The notes beneath the pieces were generated by a model. The model did not search any database and had not been told where the DNA came from. It saw only the letters and a program-made list of their open reading frames with translations. Both the position numbers and the translations under genes were made by a program. DNA of 64,000 bases from Thalassospira profundimaris (GTDB lineage: Bacteria; Pseudomonadota; Alphaproteobacteria; Rhodospirillales; Thalassospiraceae), in assembly GCF_003326675.1 (NCBI RefSeq), contig NZ_JPWF01000010.1, positions 1-64,000 of the forward strand. Direction: 5' to 3'. Shown piece by piece: positions 33,414 through 42,315 of the stretch; position 1 is the first letter of the stretch, and the number at the start of each line of letters is the position of its first letter.

Positions 33414-34697
33414 TTATGCCTGTTCGCGGGCCACGGCACGCCAGCCGATATCACGGCGGCAGAAACCACCATCCCAGTCAATGGCATCAACCGCTTCATA
33501 GGCGCGTTTCTGGGTTTCGGTCACGGTTGTGCCGCGTGCGGTAACGCCAAGAACGCGACCACCGGTCGCAACCAGCTTGTCACCATCCATCTTGGTGCCG
33601 GCATGAAGGACTTTGACCTTGTCCATGGCATCGGCTGCCGGGACGTTTTTGATCTCCGTACCTTTTTCATAGGAACCCGGATACCCTTTGGCAGCCATGA
33701 CGACGACCATTGCTGTTTCCTCATACCATTCCGGTTTGACGGTATTAAGCGTGCCGGTGGCCGCACCATCAAGAATATCCAGCACGTCCGATTTCAGGCG
33801 GGTCATCAGGACCTGACATTCCGGGTCACCGAAACGGATGTTGTATTCGATCAGTTTCGGGTTGCCTTCATCGTCAATCATCAGGCCCGCAAACAGCACA
33901 CCCTTGAACGGGTGGCCTTCATTGGCCATGCCTTTGACAGTCGGGACGATGATCTGTTCCATGACTTTGGCTTCAACCGCATCGGTAAAGACCGGGGCCG
34001 GGGAATAGGCACCCATGCCGCCCGTATTCGGGCCGGTATCGCCTTCGCCAACGGCCTTGTGATCCTGGGCTGCAACCAGCGGAATGACGTTCTCGCCATC
34101 ACAAACTGCAAAAAATGAGGCTTCCTCACCTTTGAGGAATTCTTCGATGACGATCTCGGCACCGGCATCGCCGAATTTGCCGCCGACCATGCATTCATCG
34201 ATTGCGGCAAATGCTTCGTCCGCGGTCTGACAGATCGTTACACCCTTGCCTGCGGCCAGACCATCGGTCTTAACGACAATCGGCGCACCGTGTTTTTCAA
34301 CAAATGCCTTGGCATCAGCGGGATTGGTGAAACGGCCATAGGCAGCCGTCGGTACACCGAACTTTGCCACCATGTCTTTCATGAAGCCCTTGGAACCTTC
34401 AAGCTGTGCGGCCGCCTTGGAACAACCGAACGACTTGATGCCCGCCGCGTCGAGTGCATCGACAAGACCTGCAACCAGCGGGGCCTCGGGGCCGACAACA
34501 ACCAGATCAACCGCATTGTCCTTGGCGAAAGCTACCAGACCGTCGATATCGCCATCGGAAATCGCGACACACTGCGCGGAATCCGCAATGCCGGCATTGC
34601 CCGGTGCGCACCAGAGTTTGGAAATGCGCGGGCTGCGCGCAATGGCCCAGCATAGTGCGTGTTCACGTCCGCCGCCGCCAACGACCAGAACCTTCAT
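33414..34697 (-). CDS. purD: Phosphoribosylamine-glycine ligase (GAR synthetase)
   Basis: The 427-residue ATP-grasp ligase joins glycine to phosphoribosylamine in de novo purine synthesis. The start VLVVGGGGREHALCWA is the family N-terminus. The ATP-grasp core has GAPIVVKTDGLAAGKGV and IEEFLKGEEASFF, and the C-terminal domain contains GFVEYNIRFGDPECQV-type residues (here LIEYNIRFGDPECQVL). ATG at 34697 fits the family start; longer in-frame extensions upstream would run into the divergent xseA promoter. purD and xseA share a 119-bp divergent region. Confidence 0.96.
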   Translation of the reverse strand: MKVLVVGGGGREHALCWAIARSPRISKLWCAPGNAGIADSAQCVAISDGDIDGLVAFAKDNAVDLVVVGPEAPLVAGLVDALDAAGIKSFGCSKAAAQLEGSKGFMKDMVAKFGVPTAAYGRFTNPADAKAFVEKHGAPIVVKTDGLAAGKGVTICQTADEAFAAIDECMVGGKFGDAGAEIVIEEFLKGEEASFFAVCDGENVIPLVAAQDHKAVGEGDTGPNTGGMGAYSPAPVFTDAVEAKVMEQIIVPTVKGMANEGHPFKGVLFAGLMIDDEGNPKLIEYNIRFGDPECQVLMTRLKSDVLDILDGAATGTLNTVKPEWYEETAMVVVMAAKGYPGSYEKGTEIKNVPAADAMDKVKVLHAGTKMDGDKLVATGGRVLGVTARGTTVTETQKRAYEAVDAIDWDGGFCRRDIGWRAVAREQA

Positions 34698-34816
34698 GAC
34701 TTTATCCTTCGACTTGTCCGATTGCTTGATGGTCCATGCGCGATGAACTAGGCTAGACCCAAACGCCATCCCGCAAAATGATTCAATGTGCGGGCTTTTA
34801 GCATAAAGTGCCCTTG

Positions 34817-36547
34817 ATGACGCAAGATTTGTTCGACCCTTATGCCCCGGTACCGGAAACCCCTGTGAAATCGGGAAATACGCCCGAATTTTCGGTCTCG
34901 GATTTGTCCAATGCACTCAAACGCACGGTCGAGGATGCCTTTTCCTTTGTCCGGGTGCGCGGGGAAATTTCCGGCTTCAAACAGGCCAGTAGCGGCCACA
35001 TGTATCTTGCGCTTAAGGACGACAAGGCGGTTCTTGATGGCGTGTGCTGGCGCGGGCAGGCGACCAAACTTGGTCTGGTGCCCGAAGACGGCATGGAGGT
35101 CATCGTCACCGGACGCCTGACAACATTCCCGGGCCGTTCGAAATATCAGATCGTTATTGAAAGCATGGAAGTGGCGGGCGAAGGCGCGCTTCTTAAACTG
35201 CTTGAAGAACGCAAAAAGAAACTCGCCGCCGAAGGGCTTTTTGACCCGGATCGGAAAAAGCCGATCCCGTTCCTGCCCAATGTTATCGGTATTGTGACTT
35301 CACCCACCGGGGCGGTGATCCGCGATATCATGCACCGTCTGCGCGAACGTTTTCCGCGCCGGGTTCTTTTGTGGCCGGTGCTGGTTCAGGGGCAGGGTGC
35401 GGCCGAACAGGTTGCCGAAGCCGTGCGGGGCTTTAATGATCTTTTGCCCTATGGGCAGATCCCGCGTCCTGATCTTTTGATTGTCGCACGTGGTGGCGGA
35501 TCGCTTGAAGATTTGTGGTGCTTTAACGAGGAAATCGTTGCCCGTGCGGTGGCGGATTCCGACATTCCGGTCATCTCGGCGGTGGGGCATGAAACAGATA
35601 CCACCCTGATTGATTTCGTTTCGGACCTGCGCGCACCAACTCCGACCGGGGCGGCGGAAAAGGCCGTGCCGGTACGCATGGATTTAATAGGTCAGGTTGA
35701 AGAGGACGGTCTTCGACTGGCGCAGGCAGTCCGTCGCCTGGGACTTGAAAAGAAAACCGCGCTTGAAAGTCTGGCGCGTGGGCTGGGCGATCCCAAAAGG
35801 ATGCTCGAAGAACGCGCCCAGACACTTGATAACTGGGCGGATCGATTGCCGCGTGCGACAGTTAACCTGACACAGCAGGCACGCGCACGCCTGAACGAAG
35901 CCAGTGCGCGTCTGGTCAGTCCGCGTGAACAGCTTTCGGAAAAGCGCGGGCGTCTTGAAAATGCGTCGCTTCGTCTGGACGGGGCGATGAAATCCGCCCT
36001 TCAGATGCAGAAATCGCGTCTTGATCGGGCTTCTGCGGGCTTACGCAAAAGCGATATTGAGCGCGATGTTAATCGTGGCGGAAAGCAGATTACCGATCTT
36101 GGTGCCCGGATGCAGGCCGCGGTTGGCAATGTTGTCAAACGCGAAGCCGAAGGACTGGCGCGGTATGACCGGCTTCTGGAAAGCTATTCCTATCGCAATG
36201 TTCTTAAACGCGGCTTTGCCGTGGTGCGCGATGGCGCGGGCAATCTTGTTGGCAAGTCGGGCGATCTTGTAACCGGTCAGTCCTATGATCTTGAAATGGG
36301 GGATGGCATCACCCGGGTTACGGCAGGCGATAGTGCCGCTGTGGTGACGCCAGAGCCAACATCAGGACCAGCCCCAGTACGGGCATCAGTATCGGTACCA
36401 GTGCCGGCACAGGACAAGGATGATAGCGCTAACATCGTGGCGGAAGATGCTGCCATATCGGCGCCGGAAACATCAGCCAAACCGAAACCGGCGAAAAAGA
36501 AAAATCCGCGTCCACAGGAAGATGACAGGCAGGGGAGCCTTCTGTAA
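34817..36547 (+). CDS. xseA: Exodeoxyribonuclease VII large subunit
   Basis: The ~576-residue protein has an N-terminal OB-fold (FSVSDLSNALKRTVEDAFSF, VRGEISGFKQASSGHMYLALKDD), then the catalytic core with GIVTSPTGAVIRDI, ARGGGSLEDLWCFNEE and AVGHETDTTLIDFVSDLRAPTP split over several motifs, then a long coiled coil. With XseB it degrades single-stranded DNA into oligonucleotides. A ~75-residue Pro/Ala/Lys-rich tail after residue 500 exceeds the usual ~450-residue length. ATG 34817 is preferred over GTG 34808; neither has a strong ribosome site. It overlaps the next gene by 1 bp. Confidence 0.94.
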   Translation: MTQDLFDPYAPVPETPVKSGNTPEFSVSDLSNALKRTVEDAFSFVRVRGEISGFKQASSGHMYLALKDDKAVLDGVCWRGQATKLGLVPEDGMEVIVTGRLTTFPGRSKYQIVIESMEVAGEGALLKLLEERKKKLAAEGLFDPDRKKPIPFLPNVIGIVTSPTGAVIRDIMHRLRERFPRRVLLWPVLVQGQGAAEQVAEAVRGFNDLLPYGQIPRPDLLIVARGGGSLEDLWCFNEEIVARAVADSDIPVISAVGHETDTTLIDFVSDLRAPTPTGAAEKAVPVRMDLIGQVEEDGLRLAQAVRRLGLEKKTALESLARGLGDPKRMLEERAQTLDNWADRLPRATVNLTQQARARLNEASARLVSPREQLSEKRGRLENASLRLDGAMKSALQMQKSRLDRASAGLRKSDIERDVNRGGKQITDLGARMQAAVGNVVKREAEGLARYDRLLESYSYRNVLKRGFAVVRDGAGNLVGKSGDLVTGQSYDLEMGDGITRVTAGDSAAVVTPEPTSGPAPVRASVSVPVPAQDKDDSANIVAEDAAISAPETSAKPKPAKKKNPRPQEDDRQGSLL

Positions 36548-37401
36548 TGCGCTTGGCATTGAAATCCATCATCGTTGCCGCCGGTCTTTTGGGGGCGGGT
36601 ATTACGGCACATGCGGCCGAGCCGACCTATAAGGGGCAGTTTGTTCAGGGCGGGATCGTATTTGGCAAGACAAGTGCCGGTGATGTCATCCAGCTTGATA
36701 ACGAGGCGATTGATACCATTGCCCCGGACGGGCGGTTCATCATCGGTTTCCCGCGTGATTATGAAGGCCCGGCGAAACTGACGATCCGCCATGCCGATGG
36801 CAGTACCGAAGAGTTTGCGTATGACATCACTGACCGCGAATTCAATATTCAGCGCATTGACGGCCTGCCCAAAAAGATGGTCACACCCGATCCCGAAGTA
36901 TCAAACCGGATCAAGGATGACAGCCGTCAGGCGCGTGAAGCCCGGGTGGAACGATTTACCGAGGATTTCCTTGAAAACGGTTTTATCTGGCCGGTTTTGG
37001 GACCGATCAGCGGTGTTTACGGGTCACAGCGGATACTGAATGGGGAACCCCGCGCCCCGCATTGGGGGGTGGATATTGCGGTTCCGACCGGAACGCCTGT
37101 TGTGGCACCGGCAGACGGAATCGTCACCCTTGCCCATCCTGATATGTATTTCTCTGGCGCGACGCTTTTCATTGATCATGGGCTTGGCATGGTCTCGGCC
37201 TTTTTGCATCTGTCCGAGATTGACGTCAAAGTGGGCGATGTCGTTCGGCAGGGTGATCTGATTGCCAAAGTTGGCGCATCGGGACGGGCAACCGGCCCGC
37301 ATCTGGACTGGCGGATCAATGTCGGGGCGGCCCGGGTGGATGCCCAGTTGCTGGTCCCGCCGATGGAAGATGCGCAAAAGGCCGCAAGCGCCAATAACTA
37401 A
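36547..37401 (+). CDS. M23-family metallopeptidase (LytM domain), exported
   Basis: The 284-residue protein has a signal peptide (residues 1-22, LGAGITAHAA). A short N-terminal beta domain precedes an M23/LytM domain at about residues 150-275. The first zinc motif HWGVD near residue 179 is intact, but the second reads GPHLDWRI, giving HxD in place of the usual HxH. Proteins of this shape process or remodel peptidoglycan in the periplasm, some as non-catalytic activators of amidases. Start and xseA stop overlap (TAATG), and ggt follows 15 bp downstream, so all three are one operon. Confidence 0.85.
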   Translation: MRLALKSIIVAAGLLGAGITAHAAEPTYKGQFVQGGIVFGKTSAGDVIQLDNEAIDTIAPDGRFIIGFPRDYEGPAKLTIRHADGSTEEFAYDITDREFNIQRIDGLPKKMVTPDPEVSNRIKDDSRQAREARVERFTEDFLENGFIWPVLGPISGVYGSQRILNGEPRAPHWGVDIAVPTGTPVVAPADGIVTLAHPDMYFSGATLFIDHGLGMVSAFLHLSEIDVKVGDVVRQGDLIAKVGASGRATGPHLDWRINVGAARVDAQLLVPPMEDAQKAASANN

Positions 37402-37416
37402 CGGGGAAGCCAAGCC

Positions 37417-38964
37417 ATGAAAAAGCACGGGGCCGTTGCCGCAGGACATGATGTCACAGCACGCGCCGCCGCCCGCGTGCTTGAGGAAGGTGGCAATGCG
37501 TTCGATGCCGTGATCGCAGCCATGTGGGCGGCCTGCGTTGCCGAACCCGTGTTGGCATCTCTTGGCGGTGGTGGCTTTGTCATGGCAAGGCCTGCGGGCA
37601 AACCGCCACGCCTTTATGATTTCTTTGTCGAAACCCCGCTTGAAAAACGATCACGCGAAGATCTGGAATTCGAAAGCCGCCTTGCGACCTTTGCCGGGGG
37701 CGTAACCCAGGAATTTCATGGCGGATATGGTTCGGCTGCAACGCCCGGCGTGGTGGCGGGGCTTTTTCAAATCCACGAAGATTTGGCAAGATTGCCGATG
37801 GCGCAGCTTGCCGAACCGGCGATGATCGCGGCCCGTGATGGCGTGATTCTGGATGATTTTCAGCGCTATGTGATGGGGATTGTTGAGCCGCTATTGAGTT
37901 TCTCTGCCGAAAGCCGGGCGGTTTTTGGTAAACCTGGGCACATCGAAGAAACCGGGTTCGAGCTGCTTGATGCCGGGGCGCGTCATGTGCAGGCCGATTT
38001 GGCCGACAGCATCGAATATCTGGTGCGATGTGGTGCCGACGGGTTTTATCATGGTGACCTTGGCCATGCCCTGATCCGCGAATGCAAAGAGTTCGGTGGA
38101 TATCTGACGCCCGATGATCTGGCGTCCTATCGGGTTCTGGTGCGTGATCCGTTGCTTGTCGGCGGGCGCAAGGGGCGGTTTGTCCTGAATGCGCCACCGG
38201 CCTCTGGCGGGGTTCTGGTGGGGTTTGGTCTTAAACTTGCCCGTGAAATGGCATTGGGATCATTTGGATCAGTCCGCCATCTGGAGGCCATTTCGCGGAT
38301 CATCCATGCCACGGGGCTGGTGCGCGGGGAATATGGTGCGACCTCGGCCATTCTGGGGGATGAACTTTGTGAACGATATCGTCTGATGATCGGCGAACGC
38401 CCGCTTAGTCAGCAGGGCACAACCCATATCTCGGTCGTGGATGAGGATGGCAATCTTGCCGCTGCGACGATTTCAAACGGATCGACATCGGGGCGGATTG
38501 TGCCGCAAACCGGGATCATGATGAACAATATGCTGGGCGAAGCCGACCTGTCGCCAGACGGGTTCCATGCATGGCCTTGCGGGGTGCGGATGACATCAAT
38601 GATGACACCGGCACTTTATCTTGGTGATGACGGCAGTTCGGTGGCGTTGGGATCGGGGGGATCGAACCGGATCAGATCAACGATGCTTCAGGTGTTGCTG
38701 AATATCGATGCCTTTGACATGACCCTGCATGGGGCGATTGCCGCACCCAGAATGCATGTCGAAGATGATCTTTTATCGGTCGAGCCGGGGTTTGATGATG
38801 CCTTGCTTGACGCGATCAGCCTTGAAAATCAAAGCCGCTGGGACAGTGAAGACATGTTCTTTGGCGGTGTACATGCCGCCAAGGTCAGTGCGGATGGCAA
38901 GGTGTTTTCGGCCATCGGGGATGCAAGGCGCAATGGATGTCAGATCAGCGTTCTGAACGACTGA
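37417..38964 (+). CDS. Gamma-glutamyltransferase family protein, apparently cytoplasmic
   Basis: This 515-residue Ntn-hydrolase of the gamma-glutamyltranspeptidase family has a self-processing Thr in QQGTTHISVVDEDGN near residue 331, and the large subunit start VAAGHDVTARAAARVLEEGGNAFDA. GSGGSNRIRSTMLQV near residue 416 supplies part of the oxyanion loop. Unlike typical GGT it has no signal peptide, so it is likely cytoplasmic. It could split glutathione or other gamma-glutamyl amides. It is the last gene of the xseA-M23 operon and ends 3 bp from the convergent TetR gene. Confidence 0.86.
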   Translation: MKKHGAVAAGHDVTARAAARVLEEGGNAFDAVIAAMWAACVAEPVLASLGGGGFVMARPAGKPPRLYDFFVETPLEKRSREDLEFESRLATFAGGVTQEFHGGYGSAATPGVVAGLFQIHEDLARLPMAQLAEPAMIAARDGVILDDFQRYVMGIVEPLLSFSAESRAVFGKPGHIEETGFELLDAGARHVQADLADSIEYLVRCGADGFYHGDLGHALIRECKEFGGYLTPDDLASYRVLVRDPLLVGGRKGRFVLNAPPASGGVLVGFGLKLAREMALGSFGSVRHLEAISRIIHATGLVRGEYGATSAILGDELCERYRLMIGERPLSQQGTTHISVVDEDGNLAAATISNGSTSGRIVPQTGIMMNNMLGEADLSPDGFHAWPCGVRMTSMMTPALYLGDDGSSVALGSGGSNRIRSTMLQVLLNIDAFDMTLHGAIAAPRMHVEDDLLSVEPGFDDALLDAISLENQSRWDSEDMFFGGVHAAKVSADGKVFSAIGDARRNGCQISVLND

Positions 38965-38967
38965 TTT

Positions 38968-39558
38968 TCAAGATAGCCCGACCCGGTCCTTGACCGCCCG
39001 GCGACTTGAAGCAAGGATGCTTTCAGCCTGTTCATCATCAAAACTTGCCCGCGCCATCGCAAGGGCGCCGGCCATTTCACTTGTCAGGGACTTTGCCAAA
39101 GACGGGGCATCAGCGGGCCTTGGTTCAATCTGTTCGAGATGTGCTGCAATGGTCTGATGCATTTGGGCCAGACCGCGGCCAAAGGCCTGTTTGCCCGGTG
39201 CATCCATGCGCGCAACATCACCCGAAAGTGCCGCCATCGGACAGCCTGTTTCGGGATGATCGCGATGTTCACGGCCAAGGTAAAGATCGATATAAAGACG
39301 CAATCCCTGTGACGGTGTGCCACTTGCCAGTGTTTTGGTCAGATGCGCGTGGATGCCTTCAAACATCTCGGTGATGGTTTGGGCAACAAGGTCTTCCTTG
39401 GATTTGAAATGCGCATAGAAACCGCCATGGGTCAGGCCTGCTTCGGACATCAGCTTGGCGACACCAACCCCGTCCGGTCCCTTAAGGCGAATGGTTTGTG
39501 ACGCACTGGCAAGAATGCGTTTGCGGGTTTCTTCCTTGTGGCTTGCGTCATAGCGCAT
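38968..39558 (-). CDS. TetR/AcrR-family transcriptional regulator
   Basis: The 196-residue protein has a TetR helix-turn-helix (TRKRILASASQTIRLKGPDG, KLMSEAGLTHGGFYAHFKSKEDLV) and a ligand domain with GCPMAALSGDVARMD, which is typical of the TetR_C_33-like group that often controls reductases responding to electrophiles. The start is ATG 39558; upstream in-frame extension is unconserved. It follows the aldo/keto reductase gene by 85 bp on the same strand and may regulate it through the palindrome at 40749-40796. Confidence 0.85.
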   Translation of the reverse strand: MRYDASHKEETRKRILASASQTIRLKGPDGVGVAKLMSEAGLTHGGFYAHFKSKEDLVAQTITEMFEGIHAHLTKTLASGTPSQGLRLYIDLYLGREHRDHPETGCPMAALSGDVARMDAPGKQAFGRGLAQMHQTIAAHLEQIEPRPADAPSLAKSLTSEMAGALAMARASFDDEQAESILASSRRAVKDRVGLS

Positions 39559-39586
39559 GGCAAAAATCCGGTTCTTTGATGGGATG

Positions 39587-39617
39587 ACCCTTCCCGATGA
39601 TGAGGATCGGGAAGGGT
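39587..39617. other. Perfect 12-bp hairpin between aldo/keto reductase and tetR
   Basis: ACCCTTCCCGAT (39587-39598) and ATCGGGAAGGGT (39606-39617) form a 7-nt-loop stem. There is no adjacent T-run on the minus strand, so it may be an attenuating or mRNA-stabilising hairpin, or a regulator site, rather than a full terminator. Confidence 0.45.
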
Positions 39618-39643
39618 GTTTAAAGCATGAAGACGCCGTGCTG

Positions 39644-40708
39644 TCACGCAGCAGGGGCAAGGCCCGCCGGGCGGATGATCTTGTCGCCGCCGCGCGCCTT
39701 TGCACCAAGGGACTGGATTTGATCATGGGGCGTGCCACGCACAAAGGCACTTGCCGCTGTCAGTCGGTTCACCTGATCAGATGTCAGATGAATGTCGAGT
39801 GCACCCAGTGTCGCATCAAGCTGGGCCAAAGTGCGCGGGCCCAGGATCGGGACCATGCCGGACGAAAGATTGCGGGACTGATCAAGCAACCAGGCGATGG
39901 CGACATTTGCCGGTGTCGTTTTGGCCTCTGTCGCGATCCCGATGATGGCATCAAGAATTGCCGTTTCGCGATTGGTCTGTTCAGAGCGGACCAGAACACC
40001 GCCGAGGCCTTGCAGGCGACCCTGTTCATTGTTGCGATATTTGCCGGTCAAAAGACCACCGGCAAGGGGCGACCAGGTCATGATGCCAAGGCCCAGTGCA
40101 TCGGCCATCGGGATCAGATCGCGTTCGGCACTGCGTTCCACCAGATTATATTCGGTTTGAATGGCGACAAGGGGGGACCAGCCGCGCAGTTCGCCAAGCA
40201 GGTCTGCGCGCGCAACCCGCCATGCCGGGAAGTTCGAAAGCCCGGCATAATGGATTTTTCCGGCCTGGACGAGGTCTTCGAAGCCCCGCATGATTTCTTC
40301 CATCGGCGTTGTTTCGTCGGTGAAATGCGCCCAGTAAAGGTCGATATGGTCTGTGTTCAGACGTTTGAGGCTGGCGTCGACAGAGCGAACCATGTTTTTG
40401 CGGCTATTGCCTGATTTGCTGATGCTGCCGTCATTTTCAGCCCCCATCGTGTATTTGCTCGAAAGCACAAAATGGTCGCGATCCTTGGCAATCAGTTGCC
40501 CGACAAATTCTTCGGACTGACCAACCTGATAGCCGTCGGCGGTATCGATGAAAAATCCGCCTGCTTCGGCGTAATGGTCGAAGATCTGTTTTGCCTCGGT
40601 GAAGTCGCTGCCATATCCCCAGCCCGTTCCGAAATTGCCGGTGCCAAGGGCAAGTTGCGATACGCGAAGCCCGGATTTGCGACTTAGAACCTGATTTCCG
40701 ATGGTCAT
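39644..40708 (-). CDS. Aldo/keto reductase
   Basis: This 354-residue NADPH-type TIM-barrel reductase has the catalytic Asp/Tyr region FIDTADGYQVGQSEEFVG near residue 60 (Asp, then Tyr) and the Lys/His pair further on (LSSKYTMG; DLYWAHF). The MTWSPLAGGLLTGKY segment is typical of the YccK/Gfo-like AKR11/12 group acting on aldehydes and ketones. The substrate is not determinable. ATG at 40708 has GAGAAGGA eight bases upstream. A large palindrome lies 41 bp upstream of the start. Confidence 0.9.
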   Translation of the reverse strand: MTIGNQVLSRKSGLRVSQLALGTGNFGTGWGYGSDFTEAKQIFDHYAEAGGFFIDTADGYQVGQSEEFVGQLIAKDRDHFVLSSKYTMGAENDGSISKSGNSRKNMVRSVDASLKRLNTDHIDLYWAHFTDETTPMEEIMRGFEDLVQAGKIHYAGLSNFPAWRVARADLLGELRGWSPLVAIQTEYNLVERSAERDLIPMADALGLGIMTWSPLAGGLLTGKYRNNEQGRLQGLGGVLVRSEQTNRETAILDAIIGIATEAKTTPANVAIAWLLDQSRNLSSGMVPILGPRTLAQLDATLGALDIHLTSDQVNRLTAASAFVRGTPHDQIQSLGAKARGGDKIIRPAGLAPAA

Positions 40709-40748
40709 TTCTGTGATCCTTCTCAAGCGATGCCAACTGGCGTGCTGG

Positions 40749-40796
40749 TTTATATTATGATCGTCATTTAAATTAAAATTACGATCATAATATAAA
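40749..40796. promoter_or_regulatory. 48-bp AT-rich palindromic operator upstream of the aldo/keto reductase
   Basis: Arms TTTATATTATGATCGT (40749-40764) and its exact complement (40781-40796) flank a 16-bp spacer that is itself largely symmetric. It lies in an otherwise featureless 304-bp gap (40709-41012) between the aldo/keto reductase and marR-type genes. The size suits two dimers of a TetR- or MarR-type repressor, both of which are encoded nearby. Confidence 0.65.
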
Positions 40797-41012
40797 AACG
40801 CAAGCAGAAACTTTTCGTCGACAAAACTGGCGGAGAATTATCGCAAGGGTGGATCGGGAAAAGATGTTCAGGAATAAGTGCTTGGCCCGATGTGACCGGC
40901 ACGCAAGGCATACTTGGCCCACGACCTGTCTGTGCAAGCAATCAGCAGGTTGGCGGCGGTTCTGTCAAAGGACTCGGAGAAAGGGATAGGATAAAATCCG
41001 GTTTGGTGCGTT

Positions 41013-41498
41013 CTAGCGCGGGATTTCGTCAGCGGGGCGAACGTCAAGCAAAGGTGCTGCGTCAATGTTTTCCGCATTCATCATCGATGCGACGCGCTGC
41101 ATCGATGACAGAAGCTGGGTCTTTTCCCAATCAGGCAGGCCTTCAAACTGGGAAATGAATTCTTCATGCAGCATGGTTGGTGCCGTAGCGAGGACTTCCC
41201 GCCCGGCTTCGGTCAGGAAAGTATTGACCACGCGCTTATCGGTTGCACTGCGACGGCGTTCGGCAAGATTGCGCTGTTCAAGACGGTTCAGGATGGTGGT
41301 TACGGTTGCCTGACTAAGCGAGACATGGTTGGAAATGCGTTTGACCGTGACATTCTGCAATTCGTCAATCGCCCGCAAGACCATGACCTGCGGGATGGTC
41401 AGGCCACAAACCTTCATCACACGTTTCGAATGCAAATCTGTCGCCCGGATAATCTGGCGCAAGGAGACAAGAATGTCCTGCCAATAGGCTTCGGTCAT
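41013..41498 (-). CDS. MarR-family transcriptional regulator
   Basis: The 161-residue protein is a MarR-type winged-helix dimer: LTIPQVMVLRAIDEL, VKRISNHVSLSQATVTTILNRLEQRNLAERRRSATDKR (recognition helix and wing across these motifs) and flanking dimerisation helices. Such proteins repress efflux or stress genes and respond to small aromatic or oxidising signals. It reads toward the aldo/keto reductase across 304 bp of non-coding DNA. A MarR subgroup of this style controls ectoine genes in other bacteria, but no ectoine gene is seen here. ATG 41498 is the only sensible start. Confidence 0.88.
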   Translation of the reverse strand: MTEAYWQDILVSLRQIIRATDLHSKRVMKVCGLTIPQVMVLRAIDELQNVTVKRISNHVSLSQATVTTILNRLEQRNLAERRRSATDKRVVNTFLTEAGREVLATAPTMLHEEFISQFEGLPDWEKTQLLSSMQRVASMMNAENIDAAPLLDVRPADEIPR

Positions 41499-41610
41499 GG
41501 CGGTTCCCTTTGCTTTTCGGACGCGTGAAGGTTTGCGCTATCGGGTAACGGGCTTTGCGGCTTTGTTCAAGACCATTTGTTACAACACAAAGTGCATTGC
41601 CGTATCAAAC

Positions 41611-42246
41611 CTATCTGAAACGTTGAAGCACGACAAAGATAACACCAAAAATCCCGATCAGGATGGCGGCAATTGTCGCGATCAAAATTGCCTGTTCCAC
41701 ACGCATGTCATTGGCCTGCTTCAGCTCGATAAAGGCGATGACATTGCGTCTGAGCTGATCCATTTCAGGGGTGACATCAAGACTGTTAAGATAAAGCTTT
41801 GCCCCGGCACGGGCCAAAAGATCATTTGTCTTGTTCATTTGCTGGGTGAACAGGGCATAGCGTTCTTCGGTATCGGCAAGATCACCGGACGGATCATTTT
41901 CCTTATCGCCAGCACGCGCAATCGTAATGACGGTTTTCGTCAGGTCGCCTGCGTCTGCTTCAACGCATTCGGCAAGTGTCGTGCGGGGTTTGTCCTCGGA
42001 ACATTCGACTTGCCGGTCGCCATATTCCAAAAGAGCCTTGCGCAAATGTTCTTTAAGCTGGCGGTCCAGTTCAGACACCCGAAGGCGGATATCGCGTGCG
42101 GTTTCACGGATATCTGTGCTGTTTTGGTCAAGCGCCATGCTCGGCCAGACGACAAACATCGATCCGGCAATCATCAAACACAAAACGACCAGAATACGGC
42201 GCAAGAAGGGGCTCCAGGTTAGGTGCGGGGACGAAGGTACCCGCAT
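41611..42246 (-). CDS. Two-helix membrane protein with periplasmic helical domain, unknown function
   Basis: The 211-residue protein has one hydrophobic helix near the N-terminus (RILVVLCLMIAGSMFVVW) and one at the C-terminus (AILIATIAAILIGIFGVIFV). Between them lies a ~130-residue region predicted helical, with two Cys about 13 residues apart (VECSEDKPRTTLAECVE). The layout equals the membrane-sensor part of a chemoreceptor or histidine kinase with no HAMP or signalling domain. I do not recognise the family. It lies downstream of the lipid A acyltransferase gene on the opposite side from marR and may be transcribed alone. Confidence 0.6.
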   Translation of the reverse strand: MRVPSSPHLTWSPFLRRILVVLCLMIAGSMFVVWPSMALDQNSTDIRETARDIRLRVSELDRQLKEHLRKALLEYGDRQVECSEDKPRTTLAECVEADAGDLTKTVITIARAGDKENDPSGDLADTEERYALFTQQMNKTNDLLARAGAKLYLNSLDVTPEMDQLRRNVIAFIELKQANDMRVEQAILIATIAAILIGIFGVIFVVLQRFR

Positions 42247-42315
42247 TCCGATCCGCCAGTCTGCGGCAATGGTGTTCCTATTGCGTTAATAAATATCGCA
42301 GAATTTCAGACTGGA

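Noticed and set aside
39587-39617. Hairpin as a true rho-independent terminator for the aldo/keto reductase
   Set aside because: There is no T-run on the minus strand after the stem, so it is listed only as a hairpin.
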